A stretch of DNA of 35,048 bases from positions 1 to 35,048 of the forward strand of contig JAJRRI010000128.1 in NCBI GenBank assembly GCA_024279685.1, in the 5' to 3' direction. Of this stretch, positions 1 to 9,201 are shown piece by piece (the first letter of the stretch is position 1; the number at the start of each line of letters is the position of its first letter). Source of the stretch: Verrucomicrobiota bacterium. Its GTDB lineage: Bacteria; Verrucomicrobiota; Kiritimatiellia; Kiritimatiellales; Pontiellaceae. Under the pieces are notes generated by a model that was not told the origin of the DNA, made no database searches, and worked only from the letters and a program-made list of their open reading frames with translations. A program made the translations under genes and the position numbers.

Positions 1-1
1 C

Positions 2-529
2 CGCGTCCGGGATTTTTTCGACGTTCCCGCAACCAGCGACTGGGAAAATCCAGCACCGCCCATCTACCCGCATCAGGAAACTTTCACTGCCAGTACGACA
101 ACCGCGTCGGGTGTCGTATACTGGCTCTCCAAAGACCCGATTGGTATCGCGGGTGGGTTAAACCTGTACGTGGCATTCGGCAATAACCCCGTCAACTTTG
201 TTGATCCACTGGGATTAGCTGAGCGCGGAGGCATTGCTGCTGGAGGTATCAGTAACCTTTCAAATAGCCCTGTCACGGTATATTCTCCAGAATCAGGATC
301 AGCAACGGTAGGGCCTTGGTCATCCAGCCCTGAAGGCCATGATTGGGATTCGGTAGAAAGCCCGGCAGGAAGTGGAAATTGGGCAAAAATTGGCCCAGGC
401 CAAAATACCATTGGGCCGAACGGAAAAATTGACTCTAATTTTATGCGTATGCTCGATAAGTTATTGCACCCAGAGAGGTATAAGCCGGGAGCATTTCCCA
501 TACCTCCAAGATCAGATGAGGATTGTTAG
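2..529 (+). CDS. RHS repeat-associated protein, C-terminal end (partial)
   Basis: This is the end of an RHS/YD-repeat protein whose 5' part lies outside the window; the frame is open from base 2. The core signature WLSKDPIGIAGGLN followed by FGNNPVNFVDPLG lies at 121-214. About 100 residues follow it that are not conserved, rich in Gly, Ser and Pro, ending in a Cys; this is the place where RHS proteins carry a variable C-terminal toxin tip. Bases upstream of 121 do not encode the usual YDxxxGR stretch before WLSKDP, so the tip may be fused to foreign sequence or follow a frameshift. The same core, in inverted orientation, occurs at the right edge of the window. The small membrane protein at 516 overlaps its stop codon, which suggests a toxin-immunity pair. 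The RHS assignment is sure; toxin activity is inferred from position only. Confidence 0.75.
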   Translation, partial: RVRDFFDVPATSDWENPAPPIYPHQETFTASTTTASGVVYWLSKDPIGIAGGLNLYVAFGNNPVNFVDPLGLAERGGIAAGGISNLSNSPVTVYSPESGSATVGPWSSSPEGHDWDSVESPAGSGNWAKIGPGQNTIGPNGKIDSNFMRMLDKLLHPERYKPGAFPIPPRSDEDC

Positions 530-899
530 TGTGAAAGAGAAAAGCTACATAAAATGGTTGGGTGCTGTAAGTGGTGCATTGCTTATGTGCTGGTTATTAT
601 TTGGCATCACTCCGTACCTTCTCCATAAATCCAAGTGGGATAACTACTCCTTTGGAGACGAAGCGGATTGGATTGCCTCTGCCTCACCCTTTTATGATTT
701 ATATTATTTTTTTGGAGTAGTTGGTGGATGGCAATATATAGTTGTTGCCAGCGCACTATGCTTCTATGCCACCTTCTTAAGAAAAGTTAATAATACGGCT
801 ATTTGCCTCATAACTACGGTTATCTTCTCGTTCCTTATTGTTATTTTGATTGCAGTCACAAGGAATTCCATAGGTTCTGTTATGCGAGTTTTAGAGTGA
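516..899 (+). CDS. Small multi-pass membrane protein, putative RHS immunity protein
   Basis: A protein of about 127 residues with three hydrophobic segments, roughly residues 12-32, 65-87 and 95-118, joined by a short loop rich in Trp, Asp and aromatic residues. I chose the ATG at 516, which overlaps the RHS stop at 529. A GTG at 531 with GAGG ten bases upstream is an alternative start. The frame stays open farther upstream, but that part lies inside the RHS tip and is unlikely to be used. I do not recognise a family. The position directly behind an RHS tip, with overlapping reading frames, is typical of immunity genes, and a membrane location would suit a toxin that acts on the membrane or in the periplasm. 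That function is inference. Confidence 0.55.
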   Translation: MRIVSVKEKSYIKWLGAVSGALLMCWLLFGITPYLLHKSKWDNYSFGDEADWIASASPFYDLYYFFGVVGGWQYIVVASALCFYATFLRKVNNTAICLITTVIFSFLIVILIAVTRNSIGSVMRVLE

Positions 900-1021
900 A
901 AAATACTTCCGTTGACCTTGACCTGAATCCTTAGAACTAAACAGTTTTAAAGAGGGTTTATGGAACAAGGCGATGAAATGATTTTCGGATGACTGTTAAA
1001 GCTAAAATTAGAGTTTAGCAC

Positions 1022-1036
1022 TATAGCTCAGCTATA
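1022..1036. repeat. Short perfect palindrome in the katG downstream gap
   Basis: TATAGCT, one base, then AGCTATA. It lies in the 219-base gap between the immunity-like gene and the 3' end of katG. No T-tract follows on either strand, so it is not a clear terminator. Nothing else stands out in 900-1118. Confidence 0.3.
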
Positions 1037-1118
1037 AATCCCCACCCACTGCACCGGTCTAAGAGCTCTAATCAGATCATGAGGAGAGCTTCCCAGAACG
1101 GCATATCGGTTGAAAAGG

Positions 1119-3455
<2,337 letters not shown>

Positions 3456-3534
3456 TTTATTTTTCCGGGAGTTTACATGATACCCGATTCGATGGATATG
3501 AATATACCACCGGCAGGGACTATTGTAAAATTTA

Positions 3535-3540
3535 TATAAT
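3535..3540 (+). promoter_or_regulatory. Possible -10 box for oxyR in the katG-oxyR divergent region
   Basis: A perfect TATAAT sits 39 bases before the oxyR ATG. No good -35 hexamer lies 17 bases upstream, as is common for activator-dependent promoters. The 136-base intergenic region should hold OxyR sites for both genes, but I could not fit the ATAG-N7-CTAT pattern with confidence. Confidence 0.35.
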
Positions 3541-3579
3541 TTACTGGAAAAATAAGTAAAAGTTATCAATCATTTCGAA

Positions 3580-4488
3580 ATGAATCTACGGACCTTTGAG
3601 TATTTATTGGCGCTAAAAGCACACGGTGGATTCCATCGTGCGGCCAAGGCGTGTCACGTAAGCCAGCCCGCACTTAGCATTCAAATTAAAAAATTTGAAG
3701 ACGAGCTGGGACTCCAACTCTTGGAACGCGGGCGCAATAAATTCATCTTCACACCAGCCGGATTGAAAATCCTAGAGCATGCACGGGGCATTTTACAGCG
3801 TGTGAATGAAATTGAAAAACTGTCTGAGCTATGGAGCGATCCCTATGCGGGTGAGCTTTCTATGGGCGCGTTCCCCACACTGGCGCCTTATTATTTCCCG
3901 CAGATTCTTGACCCTATTATAGAGGCCTACCCTAATTTACGCATCAACCTCGTCGAAGAAAAAACAGCCGTACTCATCGAACGATTAAAAAATGGAACCC
4001 TCGACTGTGCCTTTCTGTCGGGCCCCATTGCCGAAGATACATTGGAGCATCAAACTCTCTTTACGGAAGAGTTCTTGCTCGGTATTTCACCCGCACATCC
4101 CCTCGCAAAATATAAAATAATCGATCTCGCCAAGCTAACGAATGAACGGCTGTTGCTCCTGGAGGAAGGGCACTGCCTACGCGGACAAGCGCTCGACTAT
4201 TGCGCCACGGCCAACATTGGGGAGGCGCTAAACTTTCGTGCCTCATCGATGGCCACGCTGTTGCAAATGATTTCCATGGGGCGAGCCATCTCCTTTATTC
4301 CCACCTGCGTGGCGCGGTGTAATCCAAACCTTCATTATCTAAAACTAAAAGGGGGGGGTATTACGCGAACCATCGCCCTTTACTGGCGCCGGTCTAGCGT
4401 TCGGAAAAATCTAATGCTCGAATTAGTCGACGATGTACTGCGCAATCAAACTGACCGCCCGCGAAAAAGAAAAAAGGGCCACCGCTAA
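3580..4488 (+). CDS. oxyR: Hydrogen-peroxide-sensing LysR-family regulator OxyR
   Basis: LysR-type regulator of 302 aa. The N-terminal winged helix-turn-helix covers about residues 1-60 (FHRAAKACHVSQPALS), and the substrate-binding fold covers about 90-295. The peroxide-sensing pair Cys199 and Cys208 is present in GHCLRGQALDYC, at exactly the numbering of the E. coli protein, so disulfide switching is expected. Divergent from katG across 136 bases, the classical arrangement in which oxidised OxyR activates the catalase. The C-terminus is very basic (RPRKRKKGHR), longer than usual. No clear Shine-Dalgarno sequence precedes the ATG. It converges on hisC. Confidence 0.93.
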   Translation: MNLRTFEYLLALKAHGGFHRAAKACHVSQPALSIQIKKFEDELGLQLLERGRNKFIFTPAGLKILEHARGILQRVNEIEKLSELWSDPYAGELSMGAFPTLAPYYFPQILDPIIEAYPNLRINLVEEKTAVLIERLKNGTLDCAFLSGPIAEDTLEHQTLFTEEFLLGISPAHPLAKYKIIDLAKLTNERLLLLEEGHCLRGQALDYCATANIGEALNFRASSMATLLQMISMGRAISFIPTCVARCNPNLHYLKLKGGGITRTIALYWRRSSVRKNLMLELVDDVLRNQTDRPRKRKKGHR

Positions 4489-4571
4489 AGGCCCCGCTCC
4501 TCAGCGGACTCGATTCTCTTTTGACCCTACCTCCCCCGAGAGCCCGTTAAAATGGGCGGGGGGTAACTTCA

Positions 4572-5627
4572 TCATTCGCTTCCGTTCAGGATTCCTTCTA
4601 CCGCATCAAGAAAAGCAAACATTTCCGGAGCGGTCCCTATCGTCACGCGCAGATAATCCTTCGTGTGTTCATCGTCCCCGAAATACCGTACAATTATGTT
4701 TTTCTTGCCCAGCTCTTTGACAAAGGCTTTCGCGGAAATACCCTGCGGCTTAATCCAAAGGAAATTGGTTTCGGAATTCGTGACGGCGAAGCCGAGATCC
4801 GTCAGCTTTTCCGAGACGAGCTTGCGGGTTTCGATAATGGCCTGCACGTTGGCCTTCATCGTATTTTGATCGAGGATCGCAACGCGGGCGACCTCCTGCG
4901 TGAGATAGTTCACGTTGTAGGAGTCTTTGATTTTATACAGTGCCCCGATCAATTCAGTATTGCCCACGCAATAGCCCAACCGGATCCCAGCCAGCGAATA
5001 TGATTTTGAAAGCGTTCGCGCCACCAGTACATTTTCATTCACCAGCGCCAGATCCATGCAGTTTTCTTGTGCAAAATCGGCATAGGCCTCGTCGATTAAC
5101 ACCACGCCGCCAAACTCCTTCACAAAGGGTTCCACGTTCGCTTTTGAATACTGCAGGCTCGTCGGCGCATTGGGATTCGTCAGAAAAAAGAGCGACGCCG
5201 CATAGTCCGCCGGCATCTGCCATCCAAATGCGGCATCGAGCGCCACCGGCTTTTTCTCTACATCCTCAATATCGGCGAGGATCGGATAGAGCGAATACGA
5301 CGGGTCAAAATAACCGACCGAGCCTTGGCGCTCAACAAACGCGCGAATGCACAGGGCCAGCACTTCGTCCGACCCGTTGCCCACAAACACCTGCTCCACC
5401 TCGCAGCCGTGCAACTCCGCAATCACCTTACGCAATTCCAAACACACCGGGTCGGGGTAACGCGCAAGCACCGCAATATCAATCATCGAGAGGATATCCT
5501 GCACGTCCGCCGAAGGCAGGTACGGATTTTCGTTCGTGTTTAACTTCACCAGTTTGGCGTCCCGCGGTTGTTCGCCGGGAACATATCCCGCCATTGCTTG
5601 CACCGATTTTCTAATTAAATGGTTCAT
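4572..5627 (-). CDS. hisC: Histidinol-phosphate aminotransferase
   Basis: PLP-dependent class I/II aminotransferase that converts imidazole-acetol phosphate and glutamate to histidinol phosphate in histidine synthesis. Visible are the NPNAPTS loop (151-157), DEAYADF (179-185), and TLSKSYSLAGIRLGY with the PLP-binding Lys208. A length of 351 aa is normal. The ATG at 5627 has GGAG four bases upstream and begins MNHLIRKSV; the frame extends 17 codons further but without support. HisD lies about 1.6 kb upstream on the same strand, with a toxin-antitoxin module and two small genes between them, so the his genes are scattered rather than in one operon. Confidence 0.95.
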   Translation of the reverse strand: MNHLIRKSVQAMAGYVPGEQPRDAKLVKLNTNENPYLPSADVQDILSMIDIAVLARYPDPVCLELRKVIAELHGCEVEQVFVGNGSDEVLALCIRAFVERQGSVGYFDPSYSLYPILADIEDVEKKPVALDAAFGWQMPADYAASLFFLTNPNAPTSLQYSKANVEPFVKEFGGVVLIDEAYADFAQENCMDLALVNENVLVARTLSKSYSLAGIRLGYCVGNTELIGALYKIKDSYNVNYLTQEVARVAILDQNTMKANVQAIIETRKLVSEKLTDLGFAVTNSETNFLWIKPQGISAKAFVKELGKKNIIVRYFGDDEHTKDYLRVTIGTAPEMFAFLDAVEGILNGSE

Positions 5628-5712
5628 AATTCTCCAGACGTTTGAAATGAGACGCGCGGCGCAAAATGTTTGGCACAAAGAAACCGACGTTGTACCACGT
5701 CAATTCTCAATC

Positions 5713-5866
5713 TCATTGTTGGGTTCTTTTGTTTCTATCTTTTTCAGCTTCCCGCTTCAACTTTTGATTAAACTTCCGAAACTTCTTTTGTTCCTTTTCG
5801 TAATCCTTCATTTCGCTGTTGATCCGCGTCGTTGGTGTGTTGAAAATTCCTTCAATCCAGTCTAAT
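5713..5866 (-). pseudogene. Disconnected C-terminal coding stretch of the upstream lipoprotein
   Basis: If one copy of the 10-bp duplication at 5861-5880 is removed, the lipoprotein frame continues for 48 more codons to a TGA at 5713-5715. The extension starts WIEGIFNTPT and then turns into a highly charged, Lys/Glu/Gln-rich helix-like tail (for example KEQKKFRKFNQKLKRE). It looks like lost coding sequence rather than an intergenic spacer. The remaining 5628-5712 holds the hisC leader. Confidence 0.5.
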
Positions 5867-5880
5867 TCAGTCTAATTCAG
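5861..5880. repeat. 10-bp perfect tandem duplication that truncates a lipoprotein
   Basis: Two adjacent copies of TCTAATTCAG (plus strand). The stop codon of the lipoprotein (5867-5869) is created inside the duplication. A 10-bp insertion shifts the frame by one. Confidence 0.85.
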
Positions 5881-6292
5881 TTGATGATTGCCATATTGAA
5901 TCTGGTGTAGAATCTTTTTCCGCCATTGATATTAAGTTCCACAACGCTTTCTTTTCTGCTGATCGAGTAAAGGTTGCTCTGTATTGACGGACTACTTGAT
6001 ATCTTTCCTTTAGAGGTTTTTCTAAATACGAAAATGAAAGCTCCGCACGATAGGGGATAGTTATCGAATCTGTTTTAAAAACTTCATACTCATATCTACC
6101 ATAACCATGAAAATCCTCTGGTTTTAACTTAAAGATGGTTTCGTGCTGAAAAATAGGTCTTGGGATTTTGGTCTTCAAATAATTAATCCGATATCCAAAA
6201 TCCTTTGAGGCATCTTTATCAGCGAATCCACAGCCAAAGGTAGTAGCCATGAATAATAAAAACATACACCAATTTGTTATTTTTAATTTCAT
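5867..6292 (-). CDS. Putative outer-membrane or periplasmic lipoprotein, truncated
   Basis: Protein of 141 aa with a signal peptide and lipobox: basic MKLKITNW, hydrophobic FLLFMATTFG, then Cys21. It should be processed by signal peptidase II and lipidated. The mature part is rich in Tyr, Lys and Glu with no family I recognise. The ATG overlaps the stop of the 77-aa gene upstream (ATGA, 6289-6292), so the two are translationally coupled and sit in one unit with the PIN toxin-antitoxin pair. A 10-bp tandem duplication near the end shifts the frame to an early stop; the restored protein would be 189 aa. Function unknown. Confidence 0.7.
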   Translation of the reverse strand: MKLKITNWCMFLLFMATTFGCGFADKDASKDFGYRINYLKTKIPRPIFQHETIFKLKPEDFHGYGRYEYEVFKTDSITIPYRAELSFSYLEKPLKERYQVVRQYRATFTRSAEKKALWNLISMAEKDSTPDSIWQSSTELD

Positions 6293-6522
6293 ATCGATTT
6301 ATCTGGAATAACCGTTCTTAACTTATTCTTTTTTCTTTCAAGCCATCCTTTGTCTTTTCCATCGGTAAGTAGGCGGCGTGCATATTCCTTTGGAGAGAGG
6401 TCATACAAATTGCTTTTGCGGTCTATTATTCCCCGAGATTCTGCGTTGGCGTATGCCTCAATGGTAAAAGCATCATCCTCTGATAGAAAATGTAGAAATG
6501 TCATAAAGTCATTCTGTTTCAT
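6289..6522 (-). CDS. Hypothetical 77-aa protein
   Basis: Small charged protein, predicted soluble, with a pattern such as LSEDDAFTIEAYANAE and LSPKEYARRLLTDGKDKGW that looks helical. I do not recognise a family. It starts two bases after the stop of the PIN toxin and overlaps the lipoprotein by four bases, so it belongs to the same transcript. No proper Shine-Dalgarno sequence is seen, consistent with coupling to the upstream gene. It could be an accessory member of the module or an unrelated passenger. Confidence 0.55.
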   Translation of the reverse strand: MKQNDFMTFLHFLSEDDAFTIEAYANAESRGIIDRKSNLYDLSPKEYARRLLTDGKDKGWLERKKNKLRTVIPDKSI

Positions 6523-6524
6523 TT

Positions 6525-6953
6525 TTAATCATTTCCGTTGCCCAACAAAGGGTTGACGGCCACCACGCCGCCGTAATTCTGTCCGGTATTCAGATCTTCC
6601 GTCCAAAGCTCTTTCGCGCCCGACAGCTGAGCCGCCGCAACAATATTGACATCGTAAAACGAAAGCTGAAACGTTTGTTGAATCGAAATCGCTCGGCGCA
6701 ACAAAGCACACGTATTTTCTACCACATCCCGCCGCATATAATATTCGGTCACTTCCCGCAGAATCACTGGATCCGCCCCTTTGCGCATCATTACATTAAA
6801 AAATTCCTGTAAAACCTGAATGCTCACGGCAACACCGACCTGATTCAAAAATAATCCATTCAGTCGACTTCTAGCTCGTTCATGCCGGGGCACGTCGCCC
6901 CGATCAAAGGAATAGACTACGATATTGGTGTCCAGAAAAACCTCAACGTTCAT
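6525..6953 (-). CDS. PIN-domain ribonuclease toxin (VapC-like)
   Basis: A PIN-domain toxin of 142 aa expected to cleave RNA. The acidic Mg2+-binding residues are all present: Asp8 in FLDTN, Glu50 in LQEFF, Asp101 in SFYDVNI and Asp120 in TEDL. The ATG at 6953 overlaps the end of the antitoxin gene by 11 bases; the frame runs 11 codons further upstream but only within the antitoxin. Antitoxin-first order and overlap are typical of vapBC. Downstream genes for a 77-aa protein and a lipoprotein follow without a gap. Confidence 0.85.
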   Translation of the reverse strand: MNVEVFLDTNIVVYSFDRGDVPRHERARSRLNGLFLNQVGVAVSIQVLQEFFNVMMRKGADPVILREVTEYYMRRDVVENTCALLRRAISIQQTFQLSFYDVNIVAAAQLSGAKELWTEDLNTGQNYGGVVAVNPLLGNGND

Positions 6954-7173
6954 GCATTTCATCTCGCGTGTAAACTTTCCCACCATAATCTTTGGCTTCT
7001 TCCATCATGCGCATGATTTCTGTAGCCGCAATTTCATAGCGAAGATCCTTCTTCGTCGCCTGTTCAACCAGTTGATTAATCCACGCTGAAACCGACATAT
7101 CCGCTTCCACGGCAATATGCTTTACGTCCTTGAGCAACTGCTCATCCATCCGCAATGTAATGTTTTTAGTCAT
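6943..7173 (-). CDS. Ribbon-helix-helix-type antitoxin of the PIN toxin
   Basis: Protein of 76 aa with MTKNITLRMDEQLLKDVKHI at the start, the usual beta strand and first helix of ribbon-helix-helix antitoxins, followed by a second helix (MSVSAWINQLVEQ). The C-terminal half (RYEIAATEIMRMMEEAKDYG) would wrap the toxin. The ATG at 7173 has a perfect AGGAGG five bases upstream. It overlaps the PIN toxin start. A perfect inverted repeat directly upstream (7183-7217) is a good candidate for the autoregulatory operator. Confidence 0.82.
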   Translation of the reverse strand: MTKNITLRMDEQLLKDVKHIAVEADMSVSAWINQLVEQATKKDLRYEIAATEIMRMMEEAKDYGGKVYTRDEMHER

Positions 7174-7182
7174 AGAAACCTC

Positions 7183-7217
7183 CTGCACGCAAAATGTATT
7201 GCACGTTTTGCGTGCAG
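7183..7217. promoter_or_regulatory. Perfect 12-bp inverted repeat, candidate antitoxin operator
   Basis: CTGCACGCAAAA, 11 bases, TTTTGCGTGCAG, with no mismatch. The half-site TGCACG is repeated in the spacer. One arm runs into the AGGAGG of the antitoxin gene. On the minus strand TTTACC and AATACA, 17 bases apart, could be promoter boxes that flank the upstream arm. No T-tract follows, so it is not a hisD terminator. Confidence 0.6.
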
Positions 7218-7228
7218 GGTAAAGCGCT

Positions 7229-8533
7229 TTATTCAAATCGAATGGTGGCGGAGCGGGCGTGGCCATCGAGGGTTTCAACGCGACCAAAAGCCTCGACCAC
7301 CGGAAGAACCTCTTTAAGGTCCTCCTTTGTAAATTGGATCAGGCTAACGCGGCGGCGGAAGTCCTCCACCGTCAGGCCCGAAAAATAGGCCGCCGTCCCG
7401 CCCGTTGGAAGCACGTGGCTCGGCCCTGCTGTAAAGTCGCCCACGGCCTCCGGCGTCCATTCGCCGATGAATAACGCACCGGCATTCACCACTTTATCCA
7501 CCCATTGATCAGGCTGGCTCACGATCAATTCCATGTGCTCTGGCGCAAATAGGTTACACAGTTTCATCCCGTCGCTCAGGCTTTTCACAACGACGAGTAG
7601 CATGCCTTTTTCCAACACCTTAAAGACCGGCTCAGAGCGGGATAGTAGCTCCGCCTGCTTGAGGATTTCGACCCGAATCGCCTCCGCTTGCTTTTGCGAA
7701 GTCGTCACTAAGAGCGACTTTTCAGAGCCCGTTCCATGCTCCGCCTGCGACAGCAGATCCGCCGCAACGTACGCCGGGTTGGCCGAGCGATCGCACAGCA
7801 CCGCAATTTCACTCGGGCCCGCAACCATATCCAGCGCTACATCGCCATAGACCTGCCGCTTGGCCGCCGTCACATAGGGGCCGCCGGGCCCCACAATTTT
7901 CCGCACCTTACCGATCGTCTTCGTGCCGTAGGCCATCGCACCGATGGCTTGGATGCCACCAATTTTATAGATTTCCGTCGCGCCCGCTAAATCAAGCGCA
8001 TAGATAATATAAGGGTTCAGCTTGCCGTCTTTTCCGGCCGGAGAGCAGGCCACTAGCTCCTTCACGCCCGCCACTTTCGCCAGCGTCAGTGTCATGAGCG
8101 CCGTCGAGGCCAGCGGCGCCGCACCGCCGGGAATGTAAGCGCCCACGCGATCGAACGGAACAAACTTTTCGCCGAGCATGCCGCCCTTAGGCGTAGCCAT
8201 CGTCCAGTCGTCGCGCAACCCCTTTTTCGAGAAGGCGGTAATCCGCTTATGCGCTTCCTTGGCCGCCTTTTTAAAGGCCGCATCCACGCCCTTTTTTGCT
8301 TCGGCGATCTCTTCTTTCGTGACTTGAAATCGGGGTGCCGAAAGATTCGATCCATCAAACTTCTCGGCATAATCCATCACGGCCTGGTCGCCCCGCTGGC
8401 GGATATCCGCCAGCACGGTCGCCGCAATTTTCATCGCCTTCTCCTCCACCACAGGGCGGAGAAGAAAATTCTCGACCTTCTTATATTTTCGATCTGTATC
8501 CCACGTAACAATCGGTGCTAAATTTTTGCTCAT
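7229..8533 (-). CDS. hisD: Histidinol dehydrogenase
   Basis: Zn2+- and NAD+-dependent enzyme for the last two steps of histidine synthesis, histidinol to histidine. Complete at 434 aa. Family signatures seen: PFDRVGAYIPGG, VPFDRV, IVGPGGPYVTAAKR, MVAGPSEI, SQAEHGTGS with the Gln and His metal ligands, GPSHVLPTGGTA, and LDGHARSATIR with the C-terminal His ligand. GAGGG lies five bases before the ATG. It starts 34 bases after brnA, so it could share that transcript, and it is followed 55 bases later by the PIN-type antitoxin. Confidence 0.97.
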   Translation of the reverse strand: MSKNLAPIVTWDTDRKYKKVENFLLRPVVEEKAMKIAATVLADIRQRGDQAVMDYAEKFDGSNLSAPRFQVTKEEIAEAKKGVDAAFKKAAKEAHKRITAFSKKGLRDDWTMATPKGGMLGEKFVPFDRVGAYIPGGAAPLASTALMTLTLAKVAGVKELVACSPAGKDGKLNPYIIYALDLAGATEIYKIGGIQAIGAMAYGTKTIGKVRKIVGPGGPYVTAAKRQVYGDVALDMVAGPSEIAVLCDRSANPAYVAADLLSQAEHGTGSEKSLLVTTSQKQAEAIRVEILKQAELLSRSEPVFKVLEKGMLLVVVKSLSDGMKLCNLFAPEHMELIVSQPDQWVDKVVNAGALFIGEWTPEAVGDFTAGPSHVLPTGGTAAYFSGLTVEDFRRRVSLIQFTKEDLKEVLPVVEAFGRVETLDGHARSATIRFE

Positions 8534-8567
8534 ATCAACCCTCTCTAAAAATCACAACGCATCGCGG

Positions 8568-8840
8568 CTATCCGACCTGGCGCAGCTCCCTATCAATCCG
8601 CTCAGACAAAAAAACCTTCAGGAGCGACTGGTACGGAACATCCCGCTTATTGGCCAGTAGCTTCAACTCATCAACCATCGATTCAGGCAGCCGAAGTGAA
8701 ATCGTCTTCGTGGAAGGCTTTAGCTTGGGAAGCACGATCGTCTGCGCATCCGACCAATCCATATAGTCCGCCGAATCGTGCGCTTTCCAAAAGCGACGTT
8801 CCTCCGCCTCGGTCTTGAATACTGGAATCCTCTTTTTCAT
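8568..8840 (-). CDS. brnA: BrnA-family antitoxin
   Basis: Antitoxin of 90 aa with the BrnA layout: an N-terminal toxin-binding part (FKTEAEERRFWKAHDSADYMDWSDA, seen here at residues 9-33) and a C-terminal ribbon-helix-helix DNA-binding part (TKTISLRLPESMVDELKLLA and PYQSLLKVFLSERIDREL). BrnA neutralises BrnT and represses the operon. The gene overlaps brnT by four bases (ATGA), toxin first, which is the canonical order for this family. Confidence 0.88.
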   Translation of the reverse strand: MKKRIPVFKTEAEERRFWKAHDSADYMDWSDAQTIVLPKLKPSTKTISLRLPESMVDELKLLANKRDVPYQSLLKVFLSERIDRELRQVG

Positions 8841-9139
8841 TTTCGATACCTCGTCGTTTCCGCGCGGGTCATATCCCGCGCCGATATAATTCGAATCTTA
8901 TCTGTGCGAACCGTGAACGCGGAAAAAATAAATCGATCATAGTCCGTTCGACCCAGTGCATAGTATCGCGGCTCGGTCTTTCCATGCCCTGTATCCCGCT
9001 TGATGATCAAGGGTTGGTTGAAGAAAATCTGCTCGCATTCCAAACGAAAAACGCAGTGCCTATCCCAATTCTTCGAATCGTTCCCCGAATCCCACTCGAA
9101 TCCCGTGCAGTCTACGAGCATATTCTTCGGCTTAACCAT
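8837..9139 (-). CDS. brnT: BrnT-family ribonuclease toxin
   Basis: Toxin of 100 aa with the BrnT pattern FEWDSGNDSKNWDRH near the N-terminus and RIISARDMTRAETTRY at the C-terminus. BrnT is a RelE-fold ribonuclease that stops translation. The start is uncertain: the ATG at 9139 has no Shine-Dalgarno sequence and lies only seven bases after a good -10 box, so it may be leaderless. An ATG six codons later (9121) would give MLVDCTGFEWD, which is closer to other family members. Confidence 0.88.
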   Translation of the reverse strand: MVKPKNMLVDCTGFEWDSGNDSKNWDRHCVFRLECEQIFFNQPLIIKRDTGHGKTEPRYYALGRTDYDRFIFSAFTVRTDKIRIISARDMTRAETTRYRK

Positions 9140-9145
9140 GCCGAA

Positions 9146-9174
9146 TGTATATTATGGACATACACAAAAATCAA
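9146..9174 (-). promoter_or_regulatory. Probable brnTA promoter
   Basis: On the minus strand TTGATT (9169-9174), 17 bases, TATACA (9146-9151). The spacer and -10 box contain the inverted arms TGTAT and ATACA, a plausible BrnA site. Transcription would start close to the first ATG of brnT. Confidence 0.55.
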
Positions 9175-9201
9175 CGCCTTATTGCAACAAACCATCCCCC
9201 G

